A program made the translations under genes and the position numbers. Below the pieces are notes generated by a model, which saw only the letters and a program-made list of their open reading frames with translations, did no database searches and had not been told where the DNA came from. A stretch of 64,000 nt of DNA from Lotus japonicus (Eukaryota > Streptophyta > Magnoliopsida > Fabales > Fabaceae): assembly GCF_012489685.1 (NCBI RefSeq), contig NC_080044.1, positions 23,230,369 to 23,294,368 of the forward strand. The letters are read 5' to 3'. Every line of letters starts with the position of its first letter. Position 1 is the stretch's first letter. Below are positions 1-10,660 of the stretch, one piece after another.

Positions 1-907
1 CTTCTTTGGGAGCAACTTTAATCTTCTCAATGATCTGCATCTTCTTCAACTTTGTGCTATTGAGAGCATCACCAACTGTCATGGCCAGATCTTCGTGAAG
101 TCCAAGATCTGATAGAGTCTTGACAAGCTTATTTTGGACGAAGATGTCTGACAGCAGCCTTCCATACGGAATGTAAGAGATGAATCTCTTGTTCTCAGAA
201 CCAGTTGTGGTCCTTGATTTCTCAATACACTCCTTCAGATAATTGAAAAGTAGGAATGGCAGACATATAAGCTCACCAGTTGAAATGTAGTACATGATTA
301 CCTTCTGAGTTGCATTCAGGTAATCAGTTTCTCCATTTCTAGGGTGAATGCAGTGCATGAAGATCTTTTGCCAAATCTTCATCTCAAACTTCAAGTCCTT
401 AAAGTTGTACTTGGTTTTCTCGTAAGACCAGTTGTCATAAAGCGCCTTGTTGACCACGGTCCTCATTCCCGCAACATTTGCTTCAACATTCTTGATCCTT
501 TTTCCCTGCTGAAACTCCATACCCAGCAGTTTTGCTATAGATTCTTCAGAGATCACAATTTTCTTGTCCAGTACATGGGAGACGACGTAGTAGTCGTTGC
601 AGACTGCATTCTTCCAGAACTCGACAACCAATTTGTGATAGATTGGACCAACGAGCCTGTTGAAGTACCCAGACCATCCTTGCAAATTGACTTGGTTCCT
701 AATATCAAACCCATGTTGAGCAAGATTATCAAAATCAACTCTTGCTTCGCAGCACACACTTAGTTCTTCCACTTTCTTTGCACAGGTGACTACATTTGGT
801 GCATTCAGAATCTTCTGAGCTTCCTCGAATCTTTGCTTCTCTTGATCTTTGGCAGTTTGTGTGGTAGAAGCAGGAACATTCGCCTTAGTTTTCCTCGATT
901 TGCCCAT
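1..907 (-). CDS. Sirevirus env-like / putative plant transposon protein, partial
   Basis: An open frame of 302 codons starts at ATG 907 (MGKSRKTKANVPAS...) and continues past base 1 without a stop. The sequence (ARVDFDNLAQHGFDIRNQV, LQGWSGYFNRLVGPIYHKL) resembles the domain called putative plant transposon protein, found as the third ORF of Sireviruses. The function of this protein is unknown; env-like refers mainly to its position. The N-terminus is basic and no signal peptide is visible. The same frame is also open upstream from 908 to 1180, back to the pol stop codon, so expression could be by readthrough of pol or by internal initiation at 907. Confidence 0.75.
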   Translation of the reverse strand, partial: MGKSRKTKANVPASTTQTAKDQEKQRFEEAQKILNAPNVVTCAKKVEELSVCCEARVDFDNLAQHGFDIRNQVNLQGWSGYFNRLVGPIYHKLVVEFWKNAVCNDYYVVSHVLDKKIVISEESIAKLLGMEFQQGKRIKNVEANVAGMRTVVNKALYDNWSYEKTKYNFKDLKFEMKIWQKIFMHCIHPRNGETDYLNATQKVIMYYISTGELICLPFLLFNYLKECIEKSRTTTGSENKRFISYIPYGRLLSDIFVQNKLVKTLSDLGLHEDLAMTVGDALNSTKLKKMQIIEKIKVAPKE

Positions 908-1180
908 GATTTTCAGAGATGGAGGTTTAGGGTTCAGAGAGAGGAGGAAATGTTGGAGGAAGGAATATGAATGAATGCAATGCACACGGATAGTTTCAAA
1001 ACCGTAAGTGTAAGTGAGTGGGAGATCGTGTGTGACAGTGCATATAGTGAGTTTAATGGTAACCGTTGACAGTTTTTCTAAGAAATTAAAGGCAAAATCA
1101 ACGGTTATAAAATATATAGTCTGAAAATAGCATAGTAGAGGAGAGTAGACGTCATCATTATAGCAGATATACCACGCGAC

Positions 1181-4100
1181 TCAAGGAACTATGTCACAAA
1201 TGAAGTGACACGTGTATTGTTGTCTACCACAGAAGTTTAACCAGTGGGTTAAGTGCTTCTGATCGAGTAACTTCTGAAGGAGGTAACATCTGATGACTTC
1301 AGAAGTACCAGGGTCAGAAGTTCTGAAGAAAACCTTACTCTGGACAAAAATCCATTTCAGGTTTTCAAGAATAAATAAAAACCTATCTTCTGCCAAGGGC
1401 TTAGTAAAGATATCTGCCCACTGATGGTCAGTATCAACATACTCTAATGATAGAGTGCCCTTCTGAACATGGTCACGAATATAATGATACTTTACCTCTA
1501 TATGCTTTGCTCTTGAGTGTAGAATGGGGTTCTTGCTGAGTGAAATAGCAGCTGTGTTGTCACAGTAGATAGGAACCTTCTTCATAGACAATCCATAGTC
1601 CTCTAGATGGTTCTTCATCCATATGGTTTGTGTACAGCAAGTGGCAGCTGAGACATACTCTGCTTCAGCAGTTGATAGAGCAATTGTGTTCTGTCTTTTG
1701 CTTGACCAAGATACAAGATTTGATCCAAGGAAATGGCAGCTTCCAGAGGTGCTTTTCCTTTCCACTCTATCTCCAGCAAAGTCAGCATCACAAAAACCTG
1801 AAAGTGTATACTCTGATTATTTTCTATACATCAAGCCAAGGTTAGTAGTTCCTTTCAGATATTTGAGGATCCTCTTAACAGCAGTTAAATGAGTCTCTCT
1901 AGGATCTGATTGGAATCTAGCACAGAGATGCACACTAAACAATATATCAGGTCTAGATGCAGTTAAGTAAAGAAGAGAGCCTATCATTCCACGATAGAGC
2001 TTCTGACAAACCTTAGAGGAAACTTCCTCTTTCTCAAGAATGCATGTTGGATGCATTGGAGTCTTTGAGATGTTGCAGTCACTCATGTTGAACTTCTTCA
2101 GAAGTTCCAGGGTGTACCTCTTCTGATGGATGTAGGTGACTCCTGGTCGTTGATCTATTTGAATTCCCAGGAAGTATTTAAGTTCTCCCATCATGCTCAT
2201 TTCAAATTCAGCCTGCATTAACTTAGAGAATTCCTTGCACAAGGAGGGATTAGCAGAACCAAAAATGATATCATCAACATAAATCTGAACTATAAGAATG
2301 TCATTCTTATAGGTTCTGCAGAAAAGAGTATTGTCACCTTTACCCCTTACAAACTCATTCTGTAGAAGAAAGGAGCTGAGCCTTTCATACCACGCTCTGG
2401 GAGCTTGCTTCAATCCATAGAGTGACTTCTTGAGCTTGTAGACATGCTCTAGGTGTTTGTCATCTTCAAAGCCAGGAGGTTGCTTGACATACACTTCCTC
2501 TGAAATGTAGCCATTTAGGAAGGCACTTTTGACGTCCATCTGGTGAAGAATGATGTTGTGATTTACTGAGAAGGAAATCAGTAGCCTTATAGCTTCAAGC
2601 CTTGCTACAGGAGCAAAGGTCTCAGTGTAATCAATTCTCTCTTGTTGACTGTAGCCTTGAGCTACCAGTCTTGCCTTATTTCTTGTTACTTATCCTTTTT
2701 CATTCAGCTTGTTTCTGAATACCCACTTGGTTCCAATGACATGGAAACCTTTGGGTTTGGGCATTAAGGTCCATACATCATTTTTGGTGAACTGATCTAG
2801 CTCTTCTTGCATTGCTTGAATCCAGCCTTTGTCTTCAAGAGCTTCATCAACTGATTTTGGCTCAATGAGAGACACAAATCCCTTCAGGCTCAGAAGAGTC
2901 TCTTCTGAAGGTTTGAGCATAGACCTGGTTCTGACGGGAGCATCTTTGTTGCCAATGATCAGTTCTTCTGGATGAGAAGCAACTATTCTTTTCTTCTTCT
3001 GAAGTGGATCAGAAGTTGTTGGAAAATCTTCAGATGCTTCTGTCTCTGGAGCAACATCCTCTGGGCTTTTCATTGGTTGATTTGCTTCTGAACAGTCAAT
3101 GCTTAAATCTGCAAATCTTTCAAACAGCTTTGACTTTTCTGAGCCAAGCTTATCATCAAATCTAATCTGGATGGATTCCTCAACAGTTTGATGAATAATA
3201 TTATAAATTCTAAAACCTTTAGATCTTTCAGAATAACCAAGAAAATAACATTTTAAAGCTTTAGAATCGAATTTACCCAATTGCTCCTTAGTGTTGAGCA
3301 TGAAGCAAGTACTTCCGAATGGATGGAAGTAAGAGATATCAGGTTGTCTTCCTTTGCATAGCTCATACGGAGTTTTCTCCAGAATTGGTCTAATGGAGAT
3401 TCTGTTCTGGATGTAGCAAGCAGTGTTGATTGCTTCTGCCCAGAAGTGCTTGGCCATACTTGATTCTTGCATCATGGTGCGAGCCATCTCCTGAAGAGTT
3501 CTATTCTTTCTCTCAACTACTCCATTTTGTTGAGGAGTGCGAGGACAGGAGAAGTTATGGGAGATTCCTTGAGAGTTGAATAAATCTTCAAAAGCTTTGT
3601 TCTCAAATTCTCCACCATGATCACTTCTGACAGTAATCACAGAAGATTGAAACTCCTTCTGAACTTGGGTAATGAAGTTAGTGAACACGGTATGTGTTTC
3701 ATCTTTGTGCCTTAGGAACTTTACCCATGTCCACCTGCTATAGTCATCCACAATAACTAACCCATACTTCTTTCCTCCAATGGATTCAGTTTTCACTGGT
3801 CCAAAGAGATCAATGTGAAGTAGCTCAAGGGGCCTTGTTGTAGATACCACATTCTTTGCTTTAAAAGGCTTCTTGGTGAATTTTCCCTTCTGACAAGCTT
3901 CACACAGAGCCTCTGATGAGTACTTCAGACGAGGCAATCCTCTGACGAGATTTAGCTTGCTAAGTTGAGAGATTTTTCTGAGACTTGCATGTCCTAGACG
4001 TCTGTGCCAGATCCATTGCTCATCATTAACTGACATGAGACACTTGACCTTCTGAGATAGCAGTTCAGAGGATCTGATTTTGTAAATATCATTTTTCCTT

Positions 4101-4576
4101 TTCCCAGAAAATAAAACAGATCCATCTGTCTGACTAACAGCTTTGCATCCGGTTTGATTGAAGATCACATCGTATCCTTTGTCAGCAATTTGGCTTATGG
4201 AAAGCAAGTTGTGAAATAATCCTTCCACCAGAAGTACATCATTGATAACTGGAATTTTTCCATCTCCTATGGAACCTTTTCCAATAATTTTTCCCTTCTG
4301 GTTTCCTCCAAAGCCAACGCCTCCTCCTGACTTAAGCGGTGTCAGTTCTTGGAATATAGACCTTGTGCCCGTCATGTGTCGCGAGCATCCACTGTCCAGG
4401 TACCATGACAGGTGTCTTAACTGAGCTGCATAAGATGTCTGCAACAGGAATAATTTTTGTTTTAGGTACCCATATCTTGGGTCCTTTCTTGTTAGTTTTC
4501 CCAGAAGTTCTTGGAACTTTGGGTGCAACAGGAGGATAATGCATAGGAACCTGAGTATAGTATCTAGACATGTCAA
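1181..4576 (-). pseudogene. Sirevirus pol (protease, integrase, RT, RNase H), two nonsense codons
   Basis: All parts are in one reading frame. In order: aspartic protease motif LDSGCSRHMTG, integrase zinc finger (HRRLGH...CEACQKGK), integrase core (HIDLFGPV, VIVDDYSRWTWV, ending in NGVVERKNRT), reverse transcriptase (MDVKSAFLNGYI; active site YVDDIIFG) and RNase H (SGFCDADFAGD near 1790, STAEAEYVSAA). TAA codons at 2690-2692 (after NEKG) and 1817-1819 (after LMYRK) interrupt it. Both are isolated changes without frame loss, which suggests recent decay. The protein ends at TGA 1181-1183 after a long tail behind the usual ADIFTKPL motif. Confidence 0.9.
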
Positions 4577-6221
4577 GTTTGAACTTTCCCTTTGGTTTCA
4601 CCACCTTTGGTTTAACCTTCTCTGGAATGACCGTGCCAGCGGGAACGAAATGCTTATGCAATGGTTCGCGTTTGGGCTCAGGTGACTTATCTTTCATGGA
4701 TTGAAAGTAGCCAAGGCCACTGTTCCCATTTCTGCTCATGCCATAGATCATTGAAGCCATAAGACTTCTGTCTATGCCCTTTGCAAGGAACTTTTGAAAC
4801 GCTTTCTCATATTTTGTCTCATACTTAACATCAGATGATGCAAGTTGATCTTTTAACACATCATTTTTAGCACGAAGAACAGCATTGTCATTGACAAGAA
4901 TATAGTTTTCATCCATGAGTTCAGAGACTGACTTCTCATGAACTTCTGAAGAACTGGTTTTAGCAGCATACTTCTTTTTAAGCTCTTTATGCTTATTTAG
5001 CAAAATATCATGTTTCTTCATTATTTCAGATAAAGCAGTTCTTAGCTCAGATAGAGAAAAGTCAGAGAATACCTCATCATCATTCTCAGAGTCTGAATCA
5101 TCTTCTGAAGCTTCAGCATCTCTGCTAGTGGTAGCCATTAGAGCCTCCACAGCTTCATCTTCTTCTGACTCAGCTTCTTCTGAATCAGTTGCATCAAAGG
5201 TTATGAGGGCTTTCTTCTTGAAGACTTTTCTAGGTCTCTTGTCCTTCTTAAGCTTGGGACAGTCACTCTTGTAGTGCCCAGATTCCTTGCACTCGAAGCA
5301 AGTGACTTCCTTTCCAGATGATTTCTTCTGACCAGATGAAGATTCATATCTTCCTGAACTTCTCTTTGGTCCTTTTCCCTTGCTATGTCTGTTCTTCCAG
5401 AGTTTGCTTAGCCTCTTTGTGAAGAGAGACAGCTCTTCATCATCAGACGCATCTGATAGCTCTTCAGATGAATTTTCTTCTTCTGCTTGATAGGCTTTTG
5501 CTTTGTCAGATTTTGACTTAAGAGCAATTGACTTGTCTTTCTTTTGAGGCTTGTCTCCTTTGAGTTCAATCTCATGGCTTCTGAGATGACTCACGAGCTC
5601 TTCTAACTTCAACGAGTTCAAATTCCTGGAGAGTTTCAGGGCAGTGACAAAAGCTCTCCACTCCTTAGGCAAACTTCTGATAATCTTCTTGACATGATCA
5701 CCAGTAGAGTAGCCCTTGTTTAGCACTCTGATTCCAGCAATCAGAGTTTGAAACCTTGAGTACATCTCCTCAATGGTTTCACCAGATTCCATCTTAAACT
5801 GCTCATATTGTTGTATGAGAGCAAGAGCCTTGGTTTCCTTGACCTCTTCATTTCCTTCATGTGTCATGACCAAGGAGTCAAAAATGGATTTAGCAGTTTC
5901 TTTGTCAGAGATCTTCTCATACTCAATGTATGATATTGAGCTGAATAGCATGGACTTCGCCTTGTGATGATCCTTGAAACGCTTCTTCTGAGCGTCAGTC
6001 ATTTCAGAACGGGGGATCTTCACTCCTGAAGCATCTACTGGATCAGTATAGCCTTCAATGACCATATCCCAGAGATCTGGGTCAGTGCCAAGGAAATAGC
6101 ACTCTATTCTATCTTTCCAGTACTCAAACTTTTCACCATCAAAGATTGGTGCTCTGAGTTGATTGTTGTTGTTGTTGTCAGCGGAAGTATTGGCTTGGGC
6201 CATGATTTGTTTTTCACACAA
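4332..6221 (-). CDS. Sirevirus gag polyprotein
   Basis: The 629-codon frame starts at 6221 (MCEKQIMAQANTSAD). It has a retrotransposon gag domain (roughly residues 25-220, with FEYWKDRIECYFLG and the EEMYSRFQTLIAGI helix), a CCHC zinc knuckle CFECKESGHYKSDCP near residue 305, and a long acidic serine-rich plus coiled-coil tail. A WVPK motif near residue 575, normally just before protease, lies in this frame, while the protease itself lies in the next frame. The gag end therefore overlaps pol by about 245 bases out of frame. The gag forms the particle that packages element RNA. No internal stop was seen. Confidence 0.85.
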   Translation of the reverse strand: MCEKQIMAQANTSADNNNNNQLRAPIFDGEKFEYWKDRIECYFLGTDPDLWDMVIEGYTDPVDASGVKIPRSEMTDAQKKRFKDHHKAKSMLFSSISYIEYEKISDKETAKSIFDSLVMTHEGNEEVKETKALALIQQYEQFKMESGETIEEMYSRFQTLIAGIRVLNKGYSTGDHVKKIIRSLPKEWRAFVTALKLSRNLNSLKLEELVSHLRSHEIELKGDKPQKKDKSIALKSKSDKAKAYQAEEENSSEELSDASDDEELSLFTKRLSKLWKNRHSKGKGPKRSSGRYESSSGQKKSSGKEVTCFECKESGHYKSDCPKLKKDKRPRKVFKKKALITFDATDSEEAESEEDEAVEALMATTSRDAEASEDDSDSENDDEVFSDFSLSELRTALSEIMKKHDILLNKHKELKKKYAAKTSSSEVHEKSVSELMDENYILVNDNAVLRAKNDVLKDQLASSDVKYETKYEKAFQKFLAKGIDRSLMASMIYGMSRNGNSGLGYFQSMKDKSPEPKREPLHKHFVPAGTVIPEKVKPKVVKPKGKFKLDMSRYYTQVPMHYPPVAPKVPRTSGKTNKKGPKIWVPKTKIIPVADILCSSVKTPVMVPGQWMLATHDGHKVYIPRTDTA

Positions 6222-6267
6222 GGTTCTGGATCACTGAACACTGTTAGGTGTTATAATCAGAACCGGA

Positions 6268-6280
6268 GCTCTGATGCCAA
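6268..6280 (-). other. Sirevirus primer binding site
   Basis: On the minus strand TTGGCATCAGAGC follows the LTR end by one base. It resembles the TGGTATCAGAGC complement of the initiator methionine tRNA 3' end, with one substitution. Confidence 0.8.
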
Positions 6281-6281
6281 T

Positions 6282-7604
6282 TGAAGGTGCGAAAAACACT
6301 AGAAAGGGGGGGGGTTTGAATAGAGTTTTTGAATCTCGGGTATACTTTTGCTTTTTCAAAACTCAAAGATAAAAACAAAGTGCTGAATAATATGAAGTAA
6401 AGCACACGAGTATTTTATCCTGGTTCACTTGAGATAAAAGCTCAAGCTAATCCAGTCCACCTGTGAAGGTGATTTCTTCCTTCTTCTGATGAAGGCAATC
6501 CACTAAAATCAATGAGTGTTACAACTGCACTTTGCAACCTGCTAAGTGACTAACAATACACTGATTTTCTCACTAGTATCCTCTTAAGAAGCTGATCTAC
6601 CGATCCTCCTAAGACTAGCTAAATACTGAATCAGCCTTGATTAAGTCCTCTCAAGATCCGACCAACCTTGGTCTCTTGATGAACTTTACAAAATGTGTAA
6701 AAGGTTTCGGGTTTACAATAAGTGCTTCTAACAAGCGAATAGTAAACTCAGAAGTTTAAGAACAGTGAAGAAATAATGCTAAGAGAATGGTTCGTATATG
6801 TTGAATATTTTCAGCAAAGTTTCTTGGCTTCTTTCTTCTTTCTTCAGCCTTTATATACTCCAAGACTTGTGATGTAGCCGTTGCTAGGGTTTTATCCGTT
6901 GGAGTAGCAATTCTGTAATATCAGACTGCTAGGCTGTACAAGGTAGGTGGCGGACAGACTGAGACTTGTACGATGTTGTACTGTGATAGCGACCTGTCCT
7001 CTCACCGGTTGACTTGAGATCAAGGAGCTTCTGATGAATGTAGGTGAAGCTTCTGATCATGGTCAGATTGAAGCTTGGAGTCTTCTGACCATGCAACTTC
7101 TGCTTCTGAACAAGTTCCTCAGAACTTCTGATCGTCAGAGCTAGAATAGCTTGGGTCTTCAGAACCAACTTCTTGCAAGTCTTCAGAACTTGAGTCTTCT
7201 GCTTCTGGACCGTTCCACTGGAACATCTGGTCTTCAGAACTTCTGACTTGAGTTCTTCAGATCTTCTTGAGAGCTTCCATCTTCAGAACTTCTGAAGTAT
7301 TTGCCACTGTTCAGAACGAACATGGTAGGATAATGAGCTCTCTTTTTAGTAACCCTTGGTTCTTCTTCTTCTGAACGAATAGGCTTGGGTCAGATTCAGA
7401 ACCTGTTTGTCACAGCTTAAAAAGACAAACGTTAGGGTACCACAATTGTTCATCATCACAAACCTTAATTGTAATCATCAAAACATAGAGATGCAACCAC
7501 TGATCAAACCTTGATCTTACATTCTCTTCCTAATCTACCCAGTGTATTTCTACTTAGTATCTCCCCCTGAGTATGAGAGCCCCTCTCACTTTCTCTCAAC
7601 AAAC
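6282..7604 (-). repeat. Sirevirus 5' LTR
   Basis: The inner end (CA at 6282-6283) is set by the primer binding site. The region holds many short CTTCTGA/TCAGAAG-type motifs, a TATA box and a homopolymer run near 6306. The outer end is inferred from the rightmost plausible minus-strand TG; no second LTR or target duplication is available for proof. Confidence 0.6.
6848..6858 (-). promoter_or_regulatory. TATA box of Sirevirus LTR
   Basis: The minus strand reads GAGTATATAAAGGC, a canonical TATA box inside the LTR about 630 bases upstream of the gag start. It would drive the genomic RNA. Confidence 0.55.
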
Positions 7605-8622
7605 ACATAACACAACCTTGCTTTATAGAGTCAATTAGCAAGGTTTGTTCACAACGAAACATGGACTAAGACAAATAACAGTCCTAAAACACTTGATCTT
7701 TTCTCTCTGTCCTTCAGTCAGTCTTCACGTTTTATGTCTTCATATTTATATGCTTCAGCAGCCACACTAGGGTTTCCAGAGGCTGATGCAAGCAGTCCAA
7801 CAACAACAAATCAAAATGCAATCTTCCAAGATTATGATTGCGCTACAAATCAAATCACCATTAAAACAATAGAAACAAATCTTCAATCAGAGATTGTTTC
7901 AACAAATAAACCAGCCCACAATAAATGAAACATCGATATAGCTACTTAAACTGTAAGTAACCACAAAACAAATCTTCACGAGATTCACTAGGGCACACAT
8001 AAGCACTCCAAGTAAGGGAGTAATGTTCTGTGCTACACGTAGGCAGATGTCACAACATCTGCTTCAACATCAGGTTGTTTTTGAAAAAATGCAAGACAAC
8101 CATATATGCTTGTGAATGCGATTCCAAAGACCATATATGCTTCTTCACATAGAACTAGGACTCACTTTGCGCCTCTCGAGGCACGCAAGAGACGTTCCCA
8201 ATCACTGGTATCCTTCTTTCTCAAGAAAAGGTGTGTGGTCTCATCTGAAGAAAATATCATCTTGGATCCCCTCTTGCACCATATGGCCAAACAAATTGCT
8301 ACATCTGTCAATGAGAAAATTATACATACTTGGACTATATCAGAGGATCATGGGGTTATCTACACCTTGATTGCACACAAAAAGCCAGATAGGTATACAT
8401 GGAAGATGTGCCCGGTTCAAGGCTATGCATGACACCTATCAGTCTCCATCCTTCAACGACTAACTGCTCTTGTGGCAATGTTAGGGTCGTGGATATTTGT
8501 AATTTTGCCAGCAGGTATCTCAATAAGTGAAGAGAACCATCTGAACAAAATCCTCCATAACCGTTTTGTGCTCATTATGTTGCCTATCAAGACAATGCCC
8601 GAGAAGTACTAGTCAATGAAGA
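7605..8622. other. intergenic, no gene recognised
   Basis: This stretch between the Sirevirus LTR and the F-box relic has only short frames without recognisable motifs. A plus-strand open frame of 108 codons (8106-8432) lacks any feature I can assign. Part of the left side could still belong to the LTR. Confidence 0.4.
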
Positions 8623-9045
8623 TCATGGAACCCAGTCTGAGAATGGTGGATACTTTTCCATGCAGCGATTTAAGAACCAGGATACTTTTTCATTAGGAAA
8701 CCAGTGGATTAATGTGAATGTGTCCAAAGAAACTCTATACAAAATGTAGTTATCTTCCGTGGCATCAAGAAAATCTTTGCAGCAAGTTTTGATGGAGTGA
8801 AGGTCAATGAAGGAGTGTAAAGCCACAGATGCAACCACCTCTACTAACAAGTCTCTTGGTAGCCCTTTTATGGCAGCGGTGGAGTGGAGACATGGAAGCT
8901 CTTTTTTGGTGGTGGTAGTGGAGTAAGGATCTTTACGAGTGCGGCGTCTATTTCTTCTTGCTCTCTTCATAACCCTCGGATAAGTCATGGTTGAAAAAGA
9001 TAATTGACTTTGATAATCGAAAAGAAAACCTAGAGTTTGGATCAT
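8623..9045 (-). pseudogene. F-box protein fragment (At1g67623/At2g35280-like)
   Basis: The 140-codon frame has a basic N-terminus (MKRARRNRRRTRK) and then a degenerate F-box: GLPRDLLVEVVASVALHSF, then DLHSIKTCCKDFLDATED. This pattern is typical of a plant family of small F-box proteins that would recruit substrates to SCF ubiquitin ligases. The family motif normally continues after FLNRC into a longer C-terminal region, but here the frame changes to unrelated residues and stops (KYPPFSDWVP). It is read as a truncated relic. A first exon of a gene with an intron is possible but no matching downstream exon was found. Confidence 0.6.
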
Positions 9046-9109
9046 CTGACAGAACTCTACGGAGCCTTATCCCTTTTGCACTGTAAATTTTATGAATATT
9101 TGGGAGATG

Positions 9110-9560
9110 CATCTACTTAGGATTGGATGGTGGATTATAGCTTTGAATCCACGATGTGCGTATATGGTGCGGCGAAGGGAAGCCCAGGCATGTGTGGAAT
9201 TGGAGGAATACTCAGGAATGAATGCTTGAAACGAGGTCTAAGGCCTTTCCTCCAAAATCATGGGATTTGGTTTCGCATTTGAAGCTGAAACAATGGAAAT
9301 CTTTGAGGCTTTGTTACTTTTTCCATCAACGCTGTATTCAGAACATCATCATCCTTAGTCGTTGGTTGGGTAAATATCAGAAGGAATAGGCCTTGGAAGC
9401 TGCCTGGAGTGTTGAACCATATTCGTTTTTCTTTTCCTCTGGTTAATTGCTTAGAAATTAGACACATTTTCTGTGAAGCAAACACAGAGGTGGACGCTTT
9501 AGTCAAGCGTGGTTCCAATAACAAAAGGCCTCTACATTATCTTTATACTTCCTTGTGTGC
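9110..9560 (+). pseudogene. LINE RNase H domain relic (plus strand)
   Basis: Across changing frames the plus strand encodes pieces of a plant LINE RNase H: GSPGMCGIGGILRNE at about 9181-9225, FAFEAETMEIFEAL near 9268-9310, and EIRHIFCEANTEVDALVKRG near 9458-9517. Frameshifts separate the pieces. Only the 3' tail of the LINE is left. Confidence 0.65.
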
Positions 9561-9639
9561 CTGTTGCGTTTCAGGTGGCGTCTATCGTACATGTGTGCCT
9601 TGAGTAAGTTGGGCTACAATTTAATATAATTAATTGATA

Positions 9640-10660
9640 TTTCTTTTATCTTTTTTTTTGTTACAAATGGGAATGAAAACAGACAAAAGACTAAACAACT
9701 ACATCCTGGCAAAGCAGGGGCACCACAACGGAAGGCAGAATTCTCCACACCTTCCAGTCCCAATTGTCCTCAATAGCAAGCCTTGCCATTGCATCCGCTA
9801 CGTTGTTCCTCTCCCTGGGTACATGAACCAACATCACAGCCTGGCCAGCAGCTCTCTTGTAGCAAGAATCTCATCTTTGTTCCAAAAGCTCTGCACATCA
9901 TCATCACTCGTGAGCACATTCTGGACTTATAAGCAATCCACATAGCACCTCACATGGCAGAATCCTAGCTCCCAGGCATGTCATAAACCCCTGTCAACCG
10001 TCATGAACTATGTTGTAAATGCATTCCCTGCAGCCAACATCATGGCAAACCCGGAAATCCACCGACCATTACTATCACGAATAACACCACCTTCTCCCAT
10101 CTTATTGATACCTGGCTGCCAGCTTCCATCTGTGTGAAGCACCACAGCGTCTCCTCCATGGCTATCATTGAAGGTGATCTGAATTGTATCCCTTCCCCAT
10201 CGCTGGAAATCCTCTACATCCCTGTAGATGCGGCATAAAACCTCCCCTGGCTGCCACGGTGTGTGATGACAAAGCTATTACGCCACTTCCAAATGTTCCA
10301 AACAATAGCACAGAACAGCGCCTGATTATCAACCTGCAAGTGAGCAAACAACTAGAATTGAAGCGACGTCGTTGCTGGAGCACCGGCGAGAGAACGCGTG
10401 AAGCGGCTCCACACCCACGTTGATCCCAAGCATTGCCTCAACACATGGTCTACGTCTTTTGATGGCGCCGCACACCAAACACACCCAGCGGCGCTGGCAA
10501 GGTGATTACGATGTCTTCTGGCATTCGTAGGAAAAGCGTTCCTTCCAGCGAGCCATAGGAAAAAGCGAACTTTTTCAGGAGCTTTTGCCTTCCATATCAG
10601 GTTCCAGAAATGGGAATCAGGTCTCCCGTCATTAGTGAGCAAATTAAAAGCGGATTTCAT
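9640..10660 (-). mobile_element. 5'-truncated LINE, zf-RVT and RNase H
   Basis: The minus strand has a 102-codon frame at 10352-10660 with the zf-RVT region (FWNLIWKAKAPEKVRFFLWL, CVWCAAPSKDVDHVLRQC), followed in other frames by RNase H (TDGSWQPGINKMGEGGVIRD). It ends at a T-rich run (9651-9661) that would be the poly(A) tail on the minus strand. Endonuclease and reverse transcriptase are missing, as expected for 5' truncation during target-primed insertion. Several stops make it inactive. Confidence 0.75.

Larger units (their letters stand above)
1..7604 (-). mobile_element. Ty1/copia Sirevirus (SIRE/Maximus-like), 3' end outside window
   Basis: On the minus strand the order is LTR (6282 to about 7604), primer binding site, gag, protease-integrase-RT-RNase H, then an env-like frame running off the window at base 1. 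Integrase before reverse transcriptase defines Ty1/copia, and the extra ORF after RNase H is typical of Sireviruses. The second LTR must lie left of the window. The outer LTR edge near 7604 is judged only from a TGTTTGTTGAG start on the minus strand and is uncertain. The element carries two in-frame stops and a gag/pol frame change, so this copy is probably not autonomous. Confidence 0.9.

Noticed and set aside
344..763. 139-codon plus-strand frame near the window start
   Set aside because: It is the opposite strand of the env-like frame, which has recognisable protein signature.
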